DNA from: a bacterium
Lineage (GTDB): Bacteria > Hinthialibacterota > Hinthialibacteria > H5-UNCL2
NCBI GenBank assembly: GCA_015075175.1
Contig: JABTUV010000010.1
Span: forward strand, 1 to 64,000
DNA: 64,000 nucleotides
Direction: 5' to 3'
Of the stretch, positions 1 through 7,604 are shown in pieces. Numbering within the stretch: the first letter of the stretch is position 1; each line of letters begins with the position of its first letter. The translations under genes were made by a program, and so were the position numbers. A model generated the notes under the pieces. The model was given only the letters and a program-made list of their open reading frames with translations, did no database searches and was not told where the DNA came from.

Positions 1-691
1 GAAGCATGACACAGGCCACGGCCATGGCGCGCGAGTTCCAGGCGTTGTCCTCGGCGCGCGTGTTGTCGATCTTGCCGGAGGGAGGCGTCACGCCGATGAA
101 GCGATCGGCCTCGGCCACGATCACGCGCGCCGCCAACTGCCGGGTTTCGGCGTCCAGCTCGTCCCACGTGAACCAGACCAGTTGGGCGAAGACGCTGGAC
201 CACGAGGCGCCGTGCCAGCCGCCTCCCCACTGCCGGCCGTCGGTGCACGTATGCGGGCCGGAGAAGTGAGTGAAAGCGGCGTAGCGGATCACGCCGACGA
301 CTCGCCGCTGCGCCTCCTGCCGAGTCACGCCCGCGATCGTGTCATCGAACGCGCCGAAGGGGAGCAACAAGGCGTAAAGATAGGCGAAGCCCAGGTTGCC
401 GTAGATTTCCTTTTCGCCCGAGCCTCCCCAGCCGAGGTAGCCGCAGTTCGGTTCCGTAGGCCATTCGCGGTAGAGGTCCGACAGGAACCGCGAGCCGCGC
501 ATCATGATCCGGTAGGCGCGGCGGCAGAACTCGTCCTCCCGGCCCACCAGTTGCGGCGGGGCAAAGTGAGCCGCCGGCGACTGCTCCGAAGCGGACGCCG
601 CGGCCCCCGCCGGCGGCGCAGCCGGACCCGCCAGGCCAAAGAGCGCCAGCAGCGCCGCAAGGCTGGACCAACTCCAGAGTTGTACAATCAT
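1..691 (-). CDS. Secreted toroid-type protein (heparinase-like), partial at window edge
   Basis: The reading frame opens with ATG at 691 and runs off the left edge, so about 230 residues are visible. The N-terminus is a signal peptide: a hydrophobic stretch of Leu and Ala (residues 5-25) followed by an Ala-rich cleavage region. The body resembles the secreted protein at 9812-11971. Both share a GRQWG/GRPWG-type motif, an EADRF helix, and an Asn-rich stretch of the type NTRAEDNAWNS versus NDTGAEENAWNA. This helical pattern suggests an alpha/alpha-toroid fold as in polysaccharide lyases, but I cannot name a substrate. It lies on the same strand as the symporter/lyase cluster, about 680 bp downstream of it, with its own upstream region, so it is probably transcribed separately. 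Confidence 0.8.
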   Translation of the reverse strand, partial: MIVQLWSWSSLAALLALFGLAGPAAPPAGAAASASEQSPAAHFAPPQLVGREDEFCRRAYRIMMRGSRFLSDLYREWPTEPNCGYLGWGGSGEKEIYGNLGFAYLYALLLPFGAFDDTIAGVTRQEAQRRVVGVIRYAAFTHFSGPHTCTDGRQWGGGWHGASWSSVFAQLVWFTWDELDAETRQLAARVIVAEADRFIGVTPPSGKIDNTRAEDNAWNSRAMAVACVML

Positions 692-1368
692 GGCATGATG
701 TCTCCTCATACGGCCGAGATTCTCGGCGAGTTCTTCACCGTCCCAGGGACGACGCAAGTCCAACGGGGCGAGGTTCCCTAGCCGGGTCTCCTGGTCCGGA
801 GATGTCACCGACCATCCTCAAGATTTATGTAAACGAAAATGCATATTTGTGTATACCTATTCGCAAACCATAACGGGATTGAAGGCGCCTGTCAAGGTCG
901 TGCGGGCGGACGTGAGGGTAGAGCGAAAGAGGGTTTTAGGGGAGGAGGCGGCAGTGGGGCGAGCGGGGCGCGCCGGCGTGGAGCGGGGCAGGCGGGTGTT
1001 TGGCGTGGTTTTTGGGGATGAAGGAGGTAATAACGGCCCGGAAATGCCGTTGGAGCGTGGCGATTTCGGCAGGTAGGCAGACTGCGGCCCTGCGTGCGGT
1101 TCAGGCGGCGCGTATCTTCCCCAAGTTTCGGCTCTCTTCCTGTTGCACCCGACAAACGGCCGGCGCGACCAAAACCAACAGACCCATCGTCGCCCGCAAG
1201 GTACTACTGGGGCCATGAATTACCGGGCTTCTTCCGGCGCTCACAGGCGCAGCACGCTGCGCAACTACCGCAGTCTTCCTCTTTCCGCTCTACCCTCCGC
1301 CGGACGATGCGCCTCAGACACCGGGAAAGGTCCGGCAGGATCGACGCAAGTCAAGTAAATTGAGGTGG
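692..1368. other. Intergenic region with AT-rich upstream segment
   Basis: No convincing gene is seen here; the short frames are GC-rich and unlike any family I recognise. The part nearest the secreted-protein gene (about 825-880) is AT-rich and contains a TATACCTATT motif at 852-861. The same nonamer core recurs in the 9.1-9.8 kb intergenic region. Confidence 0.5.
852..861. promoter_or_regulatory. Shared TATACCTAT motif, site 1
   Basis: TATACCTATT lies about 160 bp upstream of the secreted-protein start at 691 (read as AATAGGTATA on that strand). The core TATACCTAT recurs at 9449-9457 and 9648-9656, in the region between the lyase operon and the second secreted-protein gene. Because the three copies all sit in intergenic DNA of one functional cluster, I read it as a candidate operator. 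No regulator gene is seen nearby. Confidence 0.35.
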
Positions 1369-3543
1369 TTATCCTCCAAGCGAGACCAGCAGCTGGAGGA
1401 AACCCAGAACGGCGAAGAGCAGAGCGACCGCCGCCAAGAATCCAATTCCGTCCTCTCGCGTCCACTTCAAGAATTCCCAGTTCGATCGGGGAAACAGCTT
1501 GGCCTCGCTGAAGCGGTCGGGGGAGGCGTAGGAGAGCTCCATCTCGCGCGCGTCCTCGGCGCGGTTTTCCTTCACTCGAGTCCGCATCTTGACGAAAAAG
1601 CGATCCAGCCGCGCCTCGCCTTCCGGTCGAGTCAGGCTTGAAACCAGGATCAGAATCAAAAAGGGAAGAAGAGTGCGCAAGAGGATGCGCAGCGTTTCAT
1701 TCATCGCATAGGTGTTGCGCGAGAGATCGAATCCCAGGCGGTCCAGGGCGACCAGCTCGAGGCTCAACATGCCGGTTCCGCGGCCCGACCTGTCAAGGCC
1801 CTTGGTCCAGAAGATCGACTTGGCGGGAAGTACGACCGTGCGGGTGAACGACTCGCCTACGGCGAGGGGACGGGGGGCGGGCGTCGCGCTCTTCTCGGCT
1901 TCGGACAGCGCCTCCCACCGCCCGATCTCCTTTTGACGCGCCTCCACGTCCATCGCGTGGGCGCGATAGGTTTGCACGACCGACCTGACCGCGGTGGTCT
2001 TCAGAAGGTAGGGAGCGGAACGCAACGAGGGCGCAAGCATGGGCAGGAGAAGGGGAAGCAGGAAGAAAAAGGTCGCCGCCAACGCCATTGAGGACCAGGC
2101 GCCGGCGCGATTGGCGCGCCGCCACACGAACCCCAACCACCAGGTCGCGGCGATCACCACGTTGATCTCCCACATGAACTTCAGCATCTGCAGGATGGTA
2201 TCGAAGCGGGTAGCGACGACCGCGCCGGTTACGACGACCAGCGTGCCCGCGATCCGTCCCACCAGGACGTAATGCTTTTCGCCACGGCCGGCAACGAGCG
2301 GGCGATACACGTTGCGGGTCAGGAGGCCGGCGGCGCTGATCATGAGGGTATCCGCGGTGGACATGAGAGCGGCCATGAGGCAGGCGATCATCAGGCCGAT
2401 GAGTCCGAAGCCGACCGGCTGCAAGAGGTTGCTGGTGGCGTAGCCCCACATCAGGTCCGGATCGTTGATCTTGTCGCTGTAAAGCGCCAGGGCGCAGAGC
2501 GCGAAGAATCCCCACAGGACGGCGCAGAAGCGCTTGATGTAAGCGCCCATGGCGCCGACGCGGCAGACGAACTCGTTTTTCGCCGAGGCGTGCGTGGTCA
2601 GGAAGTGCGCCTGGGCGGGCGTGTTGACGACCGCCAGAAGCGAGAGGGCGGCGATGTAATACCAGGTGAAATCGACGTTGGAGGGTGCACCCAGAATTTG
2701 GAAAAACGACTCGGGCAGCCGCGCGTGCACGGTGCGCAGGGCGTCCATGACGCCCTCCCCGCCGTATTCCGCGTTGATGGCGCTCCAGCAGAAAGGAAAG
2801 AGCATGACCGTCAACACGATGATGCACATGCCCTGGAGGGTGTCGGTCAGGGCGGCCGCCGCCAGCCCGCCGGATACGCCGTAGATCAACACGATCAGGC
2901 ACACGATCCAGATCAGCATGTCCCGGCTGATGTGGGAGTAGAACGTGCGCGGGTTGGCCTGCAGGAGCTGCTCCATGCGCTCCTTCTCGGACCGGGAGAG
3001 CGTCTGGTAGTCGCGCTCGCGCAGCTCCTGCAGCTCCCCGGCCTGGGCGTATTCGCGCTGTTCCGCCGGGGTCAGCTGCTGGTACGACTTGGGGGCCAGG
3101 GCCATCACCGTCTTGGAGGCGGCGTGGAATCCCACCGACAGGTGGGTCATCAGGACCGTCGCCGCTACCAGCGAGTAAAGCCCCGCAATCGCCCTGGAAC
3201 CGTAGCGCTCCTCGAAGTAGTCCGCCATCGTCAGCACCCGCAGGCGGCGCATCCAGGGCGCGATGATCCAGTAAATGGGCGTAACGAAGAGATAGGTCAG
3301 CGAGCTCCAGATGCCGGCCGCGCCATTGGTGAAGGTCGTCGTGGCCACGCCGACGGGGCTTTCCACGCTGGTCCCCGCGCCGAAACTGGTGAAGACCTGG
3401 ACCAGCTTGCCGAACCGCCGCCCGGCGACGAAATAGTCCTCCTGGTCCTTGACGCGGCGGGAGGCCCACACGCCAATCCCGATCACGAGCGCGAAGTAGA
3501 CCCCGATGACGACGAAATCTGCAACCCTCAGCCCGGATTCCAA
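1369..3543 (-). CDS. Sodium:solute symporter (SSS family) with long C-terminal extension
   Basis: Membrane transporter that couples Na+ entry to uptake of an unknown organic solute. The SSS fold is clear: TM1 (VVIGVYFALVIGIGVW), the DYFVAGR loop, the SFGAGTSVESPVGVA segment, and later the STADTLMISAAGLLTRNVYRP segment typical of the Na+ site helix. At about 724 residues it is longer than a plain SSS protein; the extra C-terminal part has two more hydrophobic helices, the last near the end (FLAAVALLFAVLGFLQLLV). I chose the TTG start at 3543 because GGGGAGA precedes it and a longer frame would run deep into the URO-D gene. It overlaps the upstream gene end by 16 bp, so the two are translationally coupled. 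The substrate may be the compound handled by the MmgE/PrpD and lyase enzymes of this operon. Confidence 0.85.
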   Translation of the reverse strand: MESGLRVADFVVIGVYFALVIGIGVWASRRVKDQEDYFVAGRRFGKLVQVFTSFGAGTSVESPVGVATTTFTNGAAGIWSSLTYLFVTPIYWIIAPWMRRLRVLTMADYFEERYGSRAIAGLYSLVAATVLMTHLSVGFHAASKTVMALAPKSYQQLTPAEQREYAQAGELQELRERDYQTLSRSEKERMEQLLQANPRTFYSHISRDMLIWIVCLIVLIYGVSGGLAAAALTDTLQGMCIIVLTVMLFPFCWSAINAEYGGEGVMDALRTVHARLPESFFQILGAPSNVDFTWYYIAALSLLAVVNTPAQAHFLTTHASAKNEFVCRVGAMGAYIKRFCAVLWGFFALCALALYSDKINDPDLMWGYATSNLLQPVGFGLIGLMIACLMAALMSTADTLMISAAGLLTRNVYRPLVAGRGEKHYVLVGRIAGTLVVVTGAVVATRFDTILQMLKFMWEINVVIAATWWLGFVWRRANRAGAWSSMALAATFFFLLPLLLPMLAPSLRSAPYLLKTTAVRSVVQTYRAHAMDVEARQKEIGRWEALSEAEKSATPAPRPLAVGESFTRTVVLPAKSIFWTKGLDRSGRGTGMLSLELVALDRLGFDLSRNTYAMNETLRILLRTLLPFLILILVSSLTRPEGEARLDRFFVKMRTRVKENRAEDAREMELSYASPDRFSEAKLFPRSNWEFLKWTREDGIGFLAAVALLFAVLGFLQLLVSLGG

Positions 3544-4550
3544 GCCATCTCCCCGTTTTCTGTTTGAGTCCGCGCCGCTTCCGCCATGGCCGCCACGTTC
3601 TCCGGCGGCACGTTGGGCAGCAGCGCCTCGTGGCTGGGGCTGACAATCAGGCGGGGGCCCAAAAGCTGCTTGACGCGCCGCACGTCGGCCTTCACCTCCT
3701 CGGGATTTCCTCGCACCAGGAGATGCTGGGTGTCGATGCCGCCCATGAACGCGACGCGCCCCCGAAAGTCGCGCGCCAGCGTCTCCGCGTCCATTCCGCA
3801 CGCCCTGGCTTGCAGCGGATGCAGGCAATCCACTCCCGCGTCGATGAGGTCCTCGATCACGCCGTAGATGGAGCCGCAGGAATGCAGGATCACCTGGCAG
3901 CCGTGCCGATGGGCCTGCTCGGTGAAGCGCCGGAACCAGGGCATGACGAACTCCTGCATGTGCTCGGGACTGACGAGCAGGGCGCGCTGCGTGCCGAAGT
4001 CGTTGCCGAAGAAGAATCCGTCTACCTCGTCCCCAGCTTCCGAAAAGAAGCGCTGGTTGGCCTCGTAGTAGAACTCGCACACGCGATCGGTGGCCGCATG
4101 CACGAGCTCCGGGTTTTCATACAGGTTGACGAGGTAGGTCTCCATGCCGAAGAGCGACATCAGCTTGTGGAAGAACGGCACGGTAAAGCCGCTGGCGCGA
4201 TAGTGGTCGCCCGCCTGGCGCAGGCGTTGCAGTGCTTCGCCGAAGTCCAGCTGGTCCGGCCTGGGCCAGTCGAACGCCGCGTCCAGGTCGGCCACGCTGC
4301 GACAGCGGGCCAGTGGACCCTCGCCGGCGTGGGTGATCTGGGCCGGGGACTTGAACAAGGGCTTGCAGGCGGCGGGCCGAATCCAGCGAAAATCGTCCCC
4401 CAGCCGCTCGCGCACCTCCTCCTCCGTATCCACGCCGAAGTGCCGGAAATAGAGCGGCCACGAGCGCTCGTGGGGGGCGCCCAGCCAGAACCCGCAGCGG
4501 TCGGCGGACCGCCCGGAAATAATCGCGCGAATCCGCTCGCGGCCGGTCAT
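3528..4550 (-). CDS. Uroporphyrinogen decarboxylase-fold protein (MtaA/CmuA-like)
   Basis: About 340 residues with a URO-D family TIM barrel. Typical blocks are the N-terminal RERIRAIISG helix, HSCGSIYGVIEDLIDAGVDCLHPLQ in the middle, FMGGIDTQHLL, and the late SPSHEALLPNVPPENVAAM motif. Members of this branch outside heme synthesis include methylcobamide:CoM methyltransferases and many uncharacterised proteins in catabolic operons, so heme synthesis is unlikely. ATG at 4550 is chosen because GAGGAGA precedes it by a normal distance; a TTG 18 bp upstream is the alternative. It lies between the MmgE/PrpD gene and the symporter. A similar protein sits in the ABC operon at the right edge of the window. 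Confidence 0.8.
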   Translation of the reverse strand: MTGRERIRAIISGRSADRCGFWLGAPHERSWPLYFRHFGVDTEEEVRERLGDDFRWIRPAACKPLFKSPAQITHAGEGPLARCRSVADLDAAFDWPRPDQLDFGEALQRLRQAGDHYRASGFTVPFFHKLMSLFGMETYLVNLYENPELVHAATDRVCEFYYEANQRFFSEAGDEVDGFFFGNDFGTQRALLVSPEHMQEFVMPWFRRFTEQAHRHGCQVILHSCGSIYGVIEDLIDAGVDCLHPLQARACGMDAETLARDFRGRVAFMGGIDTQHLLVRGNPEEVKADVRRVKQLLGPRLIVSPSHEALLPNVPPENVAAMAEAARTQTENGEMAWNPG

Positions 4551-4595
4551 CGGGCTCTCCTCATGCAACAGCTCATAAGGCCGCCGCCTCCCTCT

Positions 4596-6029
4596 TTACC
4601 TGAGCGCGCACAGGGCCGTGAACTCGGAAACACGCCGGAATTGTTCGAACCGCTTCACCGCAGCGACGATCTCGCTTGCTTTCGCTTCCGAACAGATGCC
4701 CGAGAAGCGCGCGCAGTCGTGGAACTTCTCGATGGTGGTTTCCATGTTCATCGCCTGGGGGCCGAGGATGGAACGGATGGTCGACACCTTGCGCAGCTCG
4801 CGGCCGTCGGCGGTTCGGACGATCAGCACGTGCGGTTTGTCGACGTGGTCGGGGAAATCGTCGTGGATGCGTTCAACCTCGGGCATGTCGGGCAAGTGCG
4901 ACACGATCCTGATCTGTTCGGCCAGCTGGGCGACTTCCGTATCCTGTCGGACGCGCTCGTTGGTGAATTCGGCCAGGCCCGCCTTGCCGCGCAAGAGGCC
5001 GACGGCCACGCCGTAGGCCGAGCTGAACTGCGCCTCGACCTGCGGATTGGGGTTGTTCCTCAAACGGAAGGGACGGTCGGTGAGATTCTCGCCGTGCGGG
5101 CCGCTCTGGGTGCAGATGACCACTTCCCGGAGGTCCTGCCTTTGGAAATGATGTTCCCGACCCAGCTCGATGGCGGCCTGGGTGAGGGGATGGGCGTGCC
5201 CGCAACTGGTGAACTTCTTGATGCTGTTGCGTTCGATTTCAAAGGGATCGCCCGGCTTCTTTTTCATCACTTCCTGGGGCGTGGGGGGCTGGGCGTTGAT
5301 GAAAACGCGAAAGAGTCCCGCCTCTCCCTCGAAGACGTCCTCCGGGCCCGTCAGGCCCTGGGCGGCCAGCGAAGCCGCCCAGAGCGCGTTGCGGGCGGCG
5401 AAGGCGGGCTGCATCCGCTTGGTCAACGTCTTTTCCAACAGCGCTTGGCGATTGCCTCCCGCCTGTGCGTAGTTGATCCCCAGCGCGTGCACCGCCTGAT
5501 CCACGGACAGCCCGAGCAGTCGGCAGGCCGCCAGCGTGGCGCCGAAGCCGCCGATGACGCTGGTGGGAAGCCACCACAACCCCGGCCCGCCGCCGCGGCG
5601 CTGGTTGAAGGGCAGGCCGATGCGGCAGGCGACCTCGAATCCCAGGATGATGGCGACCAGCACGTCCTGCCCACTCGCTCCGAGCCGCTCGCCGGTCGCC
5701 AGTCCCACCGGCAGGAGCACGCAGGAGAGGTGCAAGCCGGCGGGATCATGAAGGTCGTCATAGTCCCAGGCGTGCGCCATGACCGAGTTGAGAAAGGCCG
5801 CGTGGGGCGCCGGCAGTTGCGTGCCGTAGACCAGCGCGGACGCCTCGCGCGCGCCGCCCCACTGGGTCATTTGCTCATGCACGCCCGGGATGCCGGGCGC
5901 GTTCCAGGCGGCGATGGAGACGCCGACCGCATCCAGGATGGCCTTCTTGCCGGTCTCCCGCGCCGCCGACGTCACCTCGCCGGCGGGGGTGTTGATCGCA
6001 TACTCCGCCAGTAATCTGCTGAGTGACAT
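4596..6029 (-). CDS. MmgE/PrpD family protein
   Basis: 477 residues. The family includes 2-methylcitrate dehydratase, immune-responsive gene 1 (cis-aconitate decarboxylase) and iminodisuccinate epimerase. Visible features are the N-terminal helical domain (ILDAVGVSIAAWNAPG, then NSVMAHAWDYDDLHDPAGLHLSC) and the later KKFTSCGHAHPLTQAAIEL segment, matching the family's conserved His-containing motifs. ATG at 6029 is preceded by AGGAG with nine bases of spacing. The gene follows two argininosuccinate-lyase-like genes with a 27 bp gap. A methylcitrate role is not supported, since no prpB or prpC is nearby. With two C-N lyases next door, epimerisation of an aminopolycarboxylate such as iminodisuccinate is a reasonable hypothesis, but it is inference. 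Confidence 0.8.
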   Translation of the reverse strand: MSLSRLLAEYAINTPAGEVTSAARETGKKAILDAVGVSIAAWNAPGIPGVHEQMTQWGGAREASALVYGTQLPAPHAAFLNSVMAHAWDYDDLHDPAGLHLSCVLLPVGLATGERLGASGQDVLVAIILGFEVACRIGLPFNQRRGGGPGLWWLPTSVIGGFGATLAACRLLGLSVDQAVHALGINYAQAGGNRQALLEKTLTKRMQPAFAARNALWAASLAAQGLTGPEDVFEGEAGLFRVFINAQPPTPQEVMKKKPGDPFEIERNSIKKFTSCGHAHPLTQAAIELGREHHFQRQDLREVVICTQSGPHGENLTDRPFRLRNNPNPQVEAQFSSAYGVAVGLLRGKAGLAEFTNERVRQDTEVAQLAEQIRIVSHLPDMPEVERIHDDFPDHVDKPHVLIVRTADGRELRKVSTIRSILGPQAMNMETTIEKFHDCARFSGICSEAKASEIVAAVKRFEQFRRVSEFTALCALR

Positions 6030-6056
6030 GCAGGAACACTCCTGTCTCTTGCGCGG

Positions 6057-7421
6057 TCAGGCCGCGCTGATGATGGCGTCGGCGGCGGCGCAGAGTTGCC
6101 GGTCCGCCTCCTCCAGCCGCTGTTTTCGCTCCGCCTGGCGCCGGCGTTCGGCGGCCACCACTTGGTTGCGCTGCCTGACCATGCGCCGTGTCTCGGCGGG
6201 CGCGACGCCGCCCCGGCACTTGTGCGCCTCCACGAACTTGACCGGGTCGAGCGCGGACTCCAGTTGCTCCGGCGTAAGATCGACGGGTTCGCCGATGATC
6301 TTCCGCGCCGCCGCGTCCACGATCGGCGGCGTGATCTCGGCCGCCGTCCGGCCTTGGTCGTAGAGAGTCCGCACCACTTCGGCGACGATGGCGTGGCAAA
6401 TGCGCCAGGGAATCCTCCGCTCGCGCACGAGGATGTTGGCCAGCTCGGTGGCCGTGGAGTAGCCCTCGCGCGCCAGGCGCAGCATCACCTCGCGGTGCGG
6501 CGAGAGTTCCGGGACCGCCTTGTTGAAGATGCGGATCGCTTCGATCATCTTCCCCACCACCGGCCGCATCACGTCGGAGAGGCGGATCACTTCGATGGTG
6601 TCGCCCCACATGATGTTGTGGCTGCGGGTGGAGACGTCGATGTACGCCCCCAGCACCACGCCCGCGATCTGGCGGATGTCCTCAAAGAGGCAGGCGTTCT
6701 TCTTCTGCGGCATCATGCTGGAGGGCTCGGAGAGCCGGGTGGAGAGCTCCAGCATGTTGTACTCGAAGGTGGACCAGTGCTCCAGCTCGGTGGCGGTGCG
6801 GCTGATGGGCAGCGCCAGGTTGTTCATGGCGTTGGCCAGGTCGACGGCCTGGTCGGTTCCCGCCACGCAGTAGTTGGTGTGCTCGAGGATGCCGTCAAAG
6901 CCGAGCAGCGCGGCGGGCAGGTCGCGGTCGACGTCGAAGCTGGTCCCCGCCAGCGCTCCGCAGCCGAGATCGCAGCGGTTCACCGAGGCGTAGACCGCTT
7001 CCAGCTGCCCGCAGGCGTGCGCGATCGCGTCGTGAAAACCCAGTAGGTAGTGGCCGAACGTCATCACCTGCGCGTGATGGTAGTGCGTGTAGCCTGGCAT
7101 CACCACGTCGGCGTGCGCCTCGGAAGATGCAAGCAGCGTCTCGCGGAACTCCAGCACCGCGTCGATCAGCGCGAGGGTGTCTTCCCGCATCTTCATGCGA
7201 TAGTAGGGCGGCGGCAGGGTGCGGCCGATGTTGATGTTGCTGGCGATGTCGCCCACCTGCACCGTCAGGTAGTGCTCGAACTGAACGGGCGTCTTGGGAA
7301 AGCGGACCTCGTAGACCTCCAGCATCTTCTCGAGGGTGCTCGCGTCCACGTCGCGCAGGGCGCGCAGAATCCTGGCCCCGTCCGCCCGGCTGACGATGCC
7401 CTGTCGCACCAGCATGACCAT
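6057..7421 (-). CDS. Argininosuccinate lyase-like C-N lyase, main part after an in-frame amber codon
   Basis: Fumarase/aspartase superfamily enzyme of the ArgH type, which eliminates an amine or guanidine from a succinyl adduct to give fumarate. ArgH-like blocks are MPGYTHYHHAQVMTFGH, GCGALAGTSFDVDR, and the catalytic loop SSMMPQKKN. It is a close paralogue of the gene at 7605-9128. The open frame begins with ATG at 7421 (MVMLVRQGIV), but homology continues upstream for 46 codons to an ATG at 7562 behind a good Shine-Dalgarno, interrupted only by TAG at 7424-7422. The conserved catalytic body is present, but without the N-terminal segment the enzyme may be unstable. It is probably not biosynthetic ArgH, because no arginine genes are near. 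Confidence 0.75.
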   Translation of the reverse strand: MVMLVRQGIVSRADGARILRALRDVDASTLEKMLEVYEVRFPKTPVQFEHYLTVQVGDIASNINIGRTLPPPYYRMKMREDTLALIDAVLEFRETLLASSEAHADVVMPGYTHYHHAQVMTFGHYLLGFHDAIAHACGQLEAVYASVNRCDLGCGALAGTSFDVDRDLPAALLGFDGILEHTNYCVAGTDQAVDLANAMNNLALPISRTATELEHWSTFEYNMLELSTRLSEPSSMMPQKKNACLFEDIRQIAGVVLGAYIDVSTRSHNIMWGDTIEVIRLSDVMRPVVGKMIEAIRIFNKAVPELSPHREVMLRLAREGYSTATELANILVRERRIPWRICHAIVAEVVRTLYDQGRTAAEITPPIVDAAARKIIGEPVDLTPEQLESALDPVKFVEAHKCRGGVAPAETRRMVRQRNQVVAAERRRQAERKQRLEEADRQLCAAADAIISAA

Positions 7422-7562
7422 CTACGCCATGTGGCCCTTGGCGAAGTTGGGGATTTCGTAGCCCTCCCGGCGGATGATCGCCTTGCCCTCTTCCACGCTG
7501 GGGAGTTCCTTGACGCCGCCGAGGCGGGTGTGCGTGTCCAGATTCAGAATCTTCACGGCCAT
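7422..7562 (-). pseudogene. Interrupted N-terminal part of the lyase (46 codons then TAG)
   Basis: ATG at 7562 is preceded by GGGAGG with nine bases of spacing, so it is the natural start of this lyase. The 46 residues align with the start of the paralogue: TRLGGVKELPSVEEGKA here against TRFGGAEQKEFWSHEEGKA there. Codon 47 is TAG where the paralogue has Trp-54 (HKAW), so a single G-to-A change from TGG explains it. It could be a nonsense mutation, a sequencing error or a readthrough site. Many intact genes here end in TAG, so general amber reassignment is not supported. Confidence 0.65.
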
Positions 7563-7604
7563 GACCGCCGGCCTCCCGTCATCCGCAGTGGTTGTTCGCG
7601 CTCA

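Noticed and set aside
182-781. Plus-strand 199-codon frame at the left end
   Set aside because: It is antisense to the secreted-protein gene, which has a signal peptide and a homologue in the same window.
1369-4080. 903-residue version of the symporter starting at 4080
   Set aside because: The first 180 residues lie within the URO-D gene in another frame. A TTG with a good ribosome site at 3543 gives a normal SSS start.
7422-7424. General reassignment of TAG as a sense codon
   Set aside because: gatA, the DUF2961 gene, the arylsulfotransferase-like gene, ctaC and others end in TAG at the expected place, so TAG is a stop in this genome.
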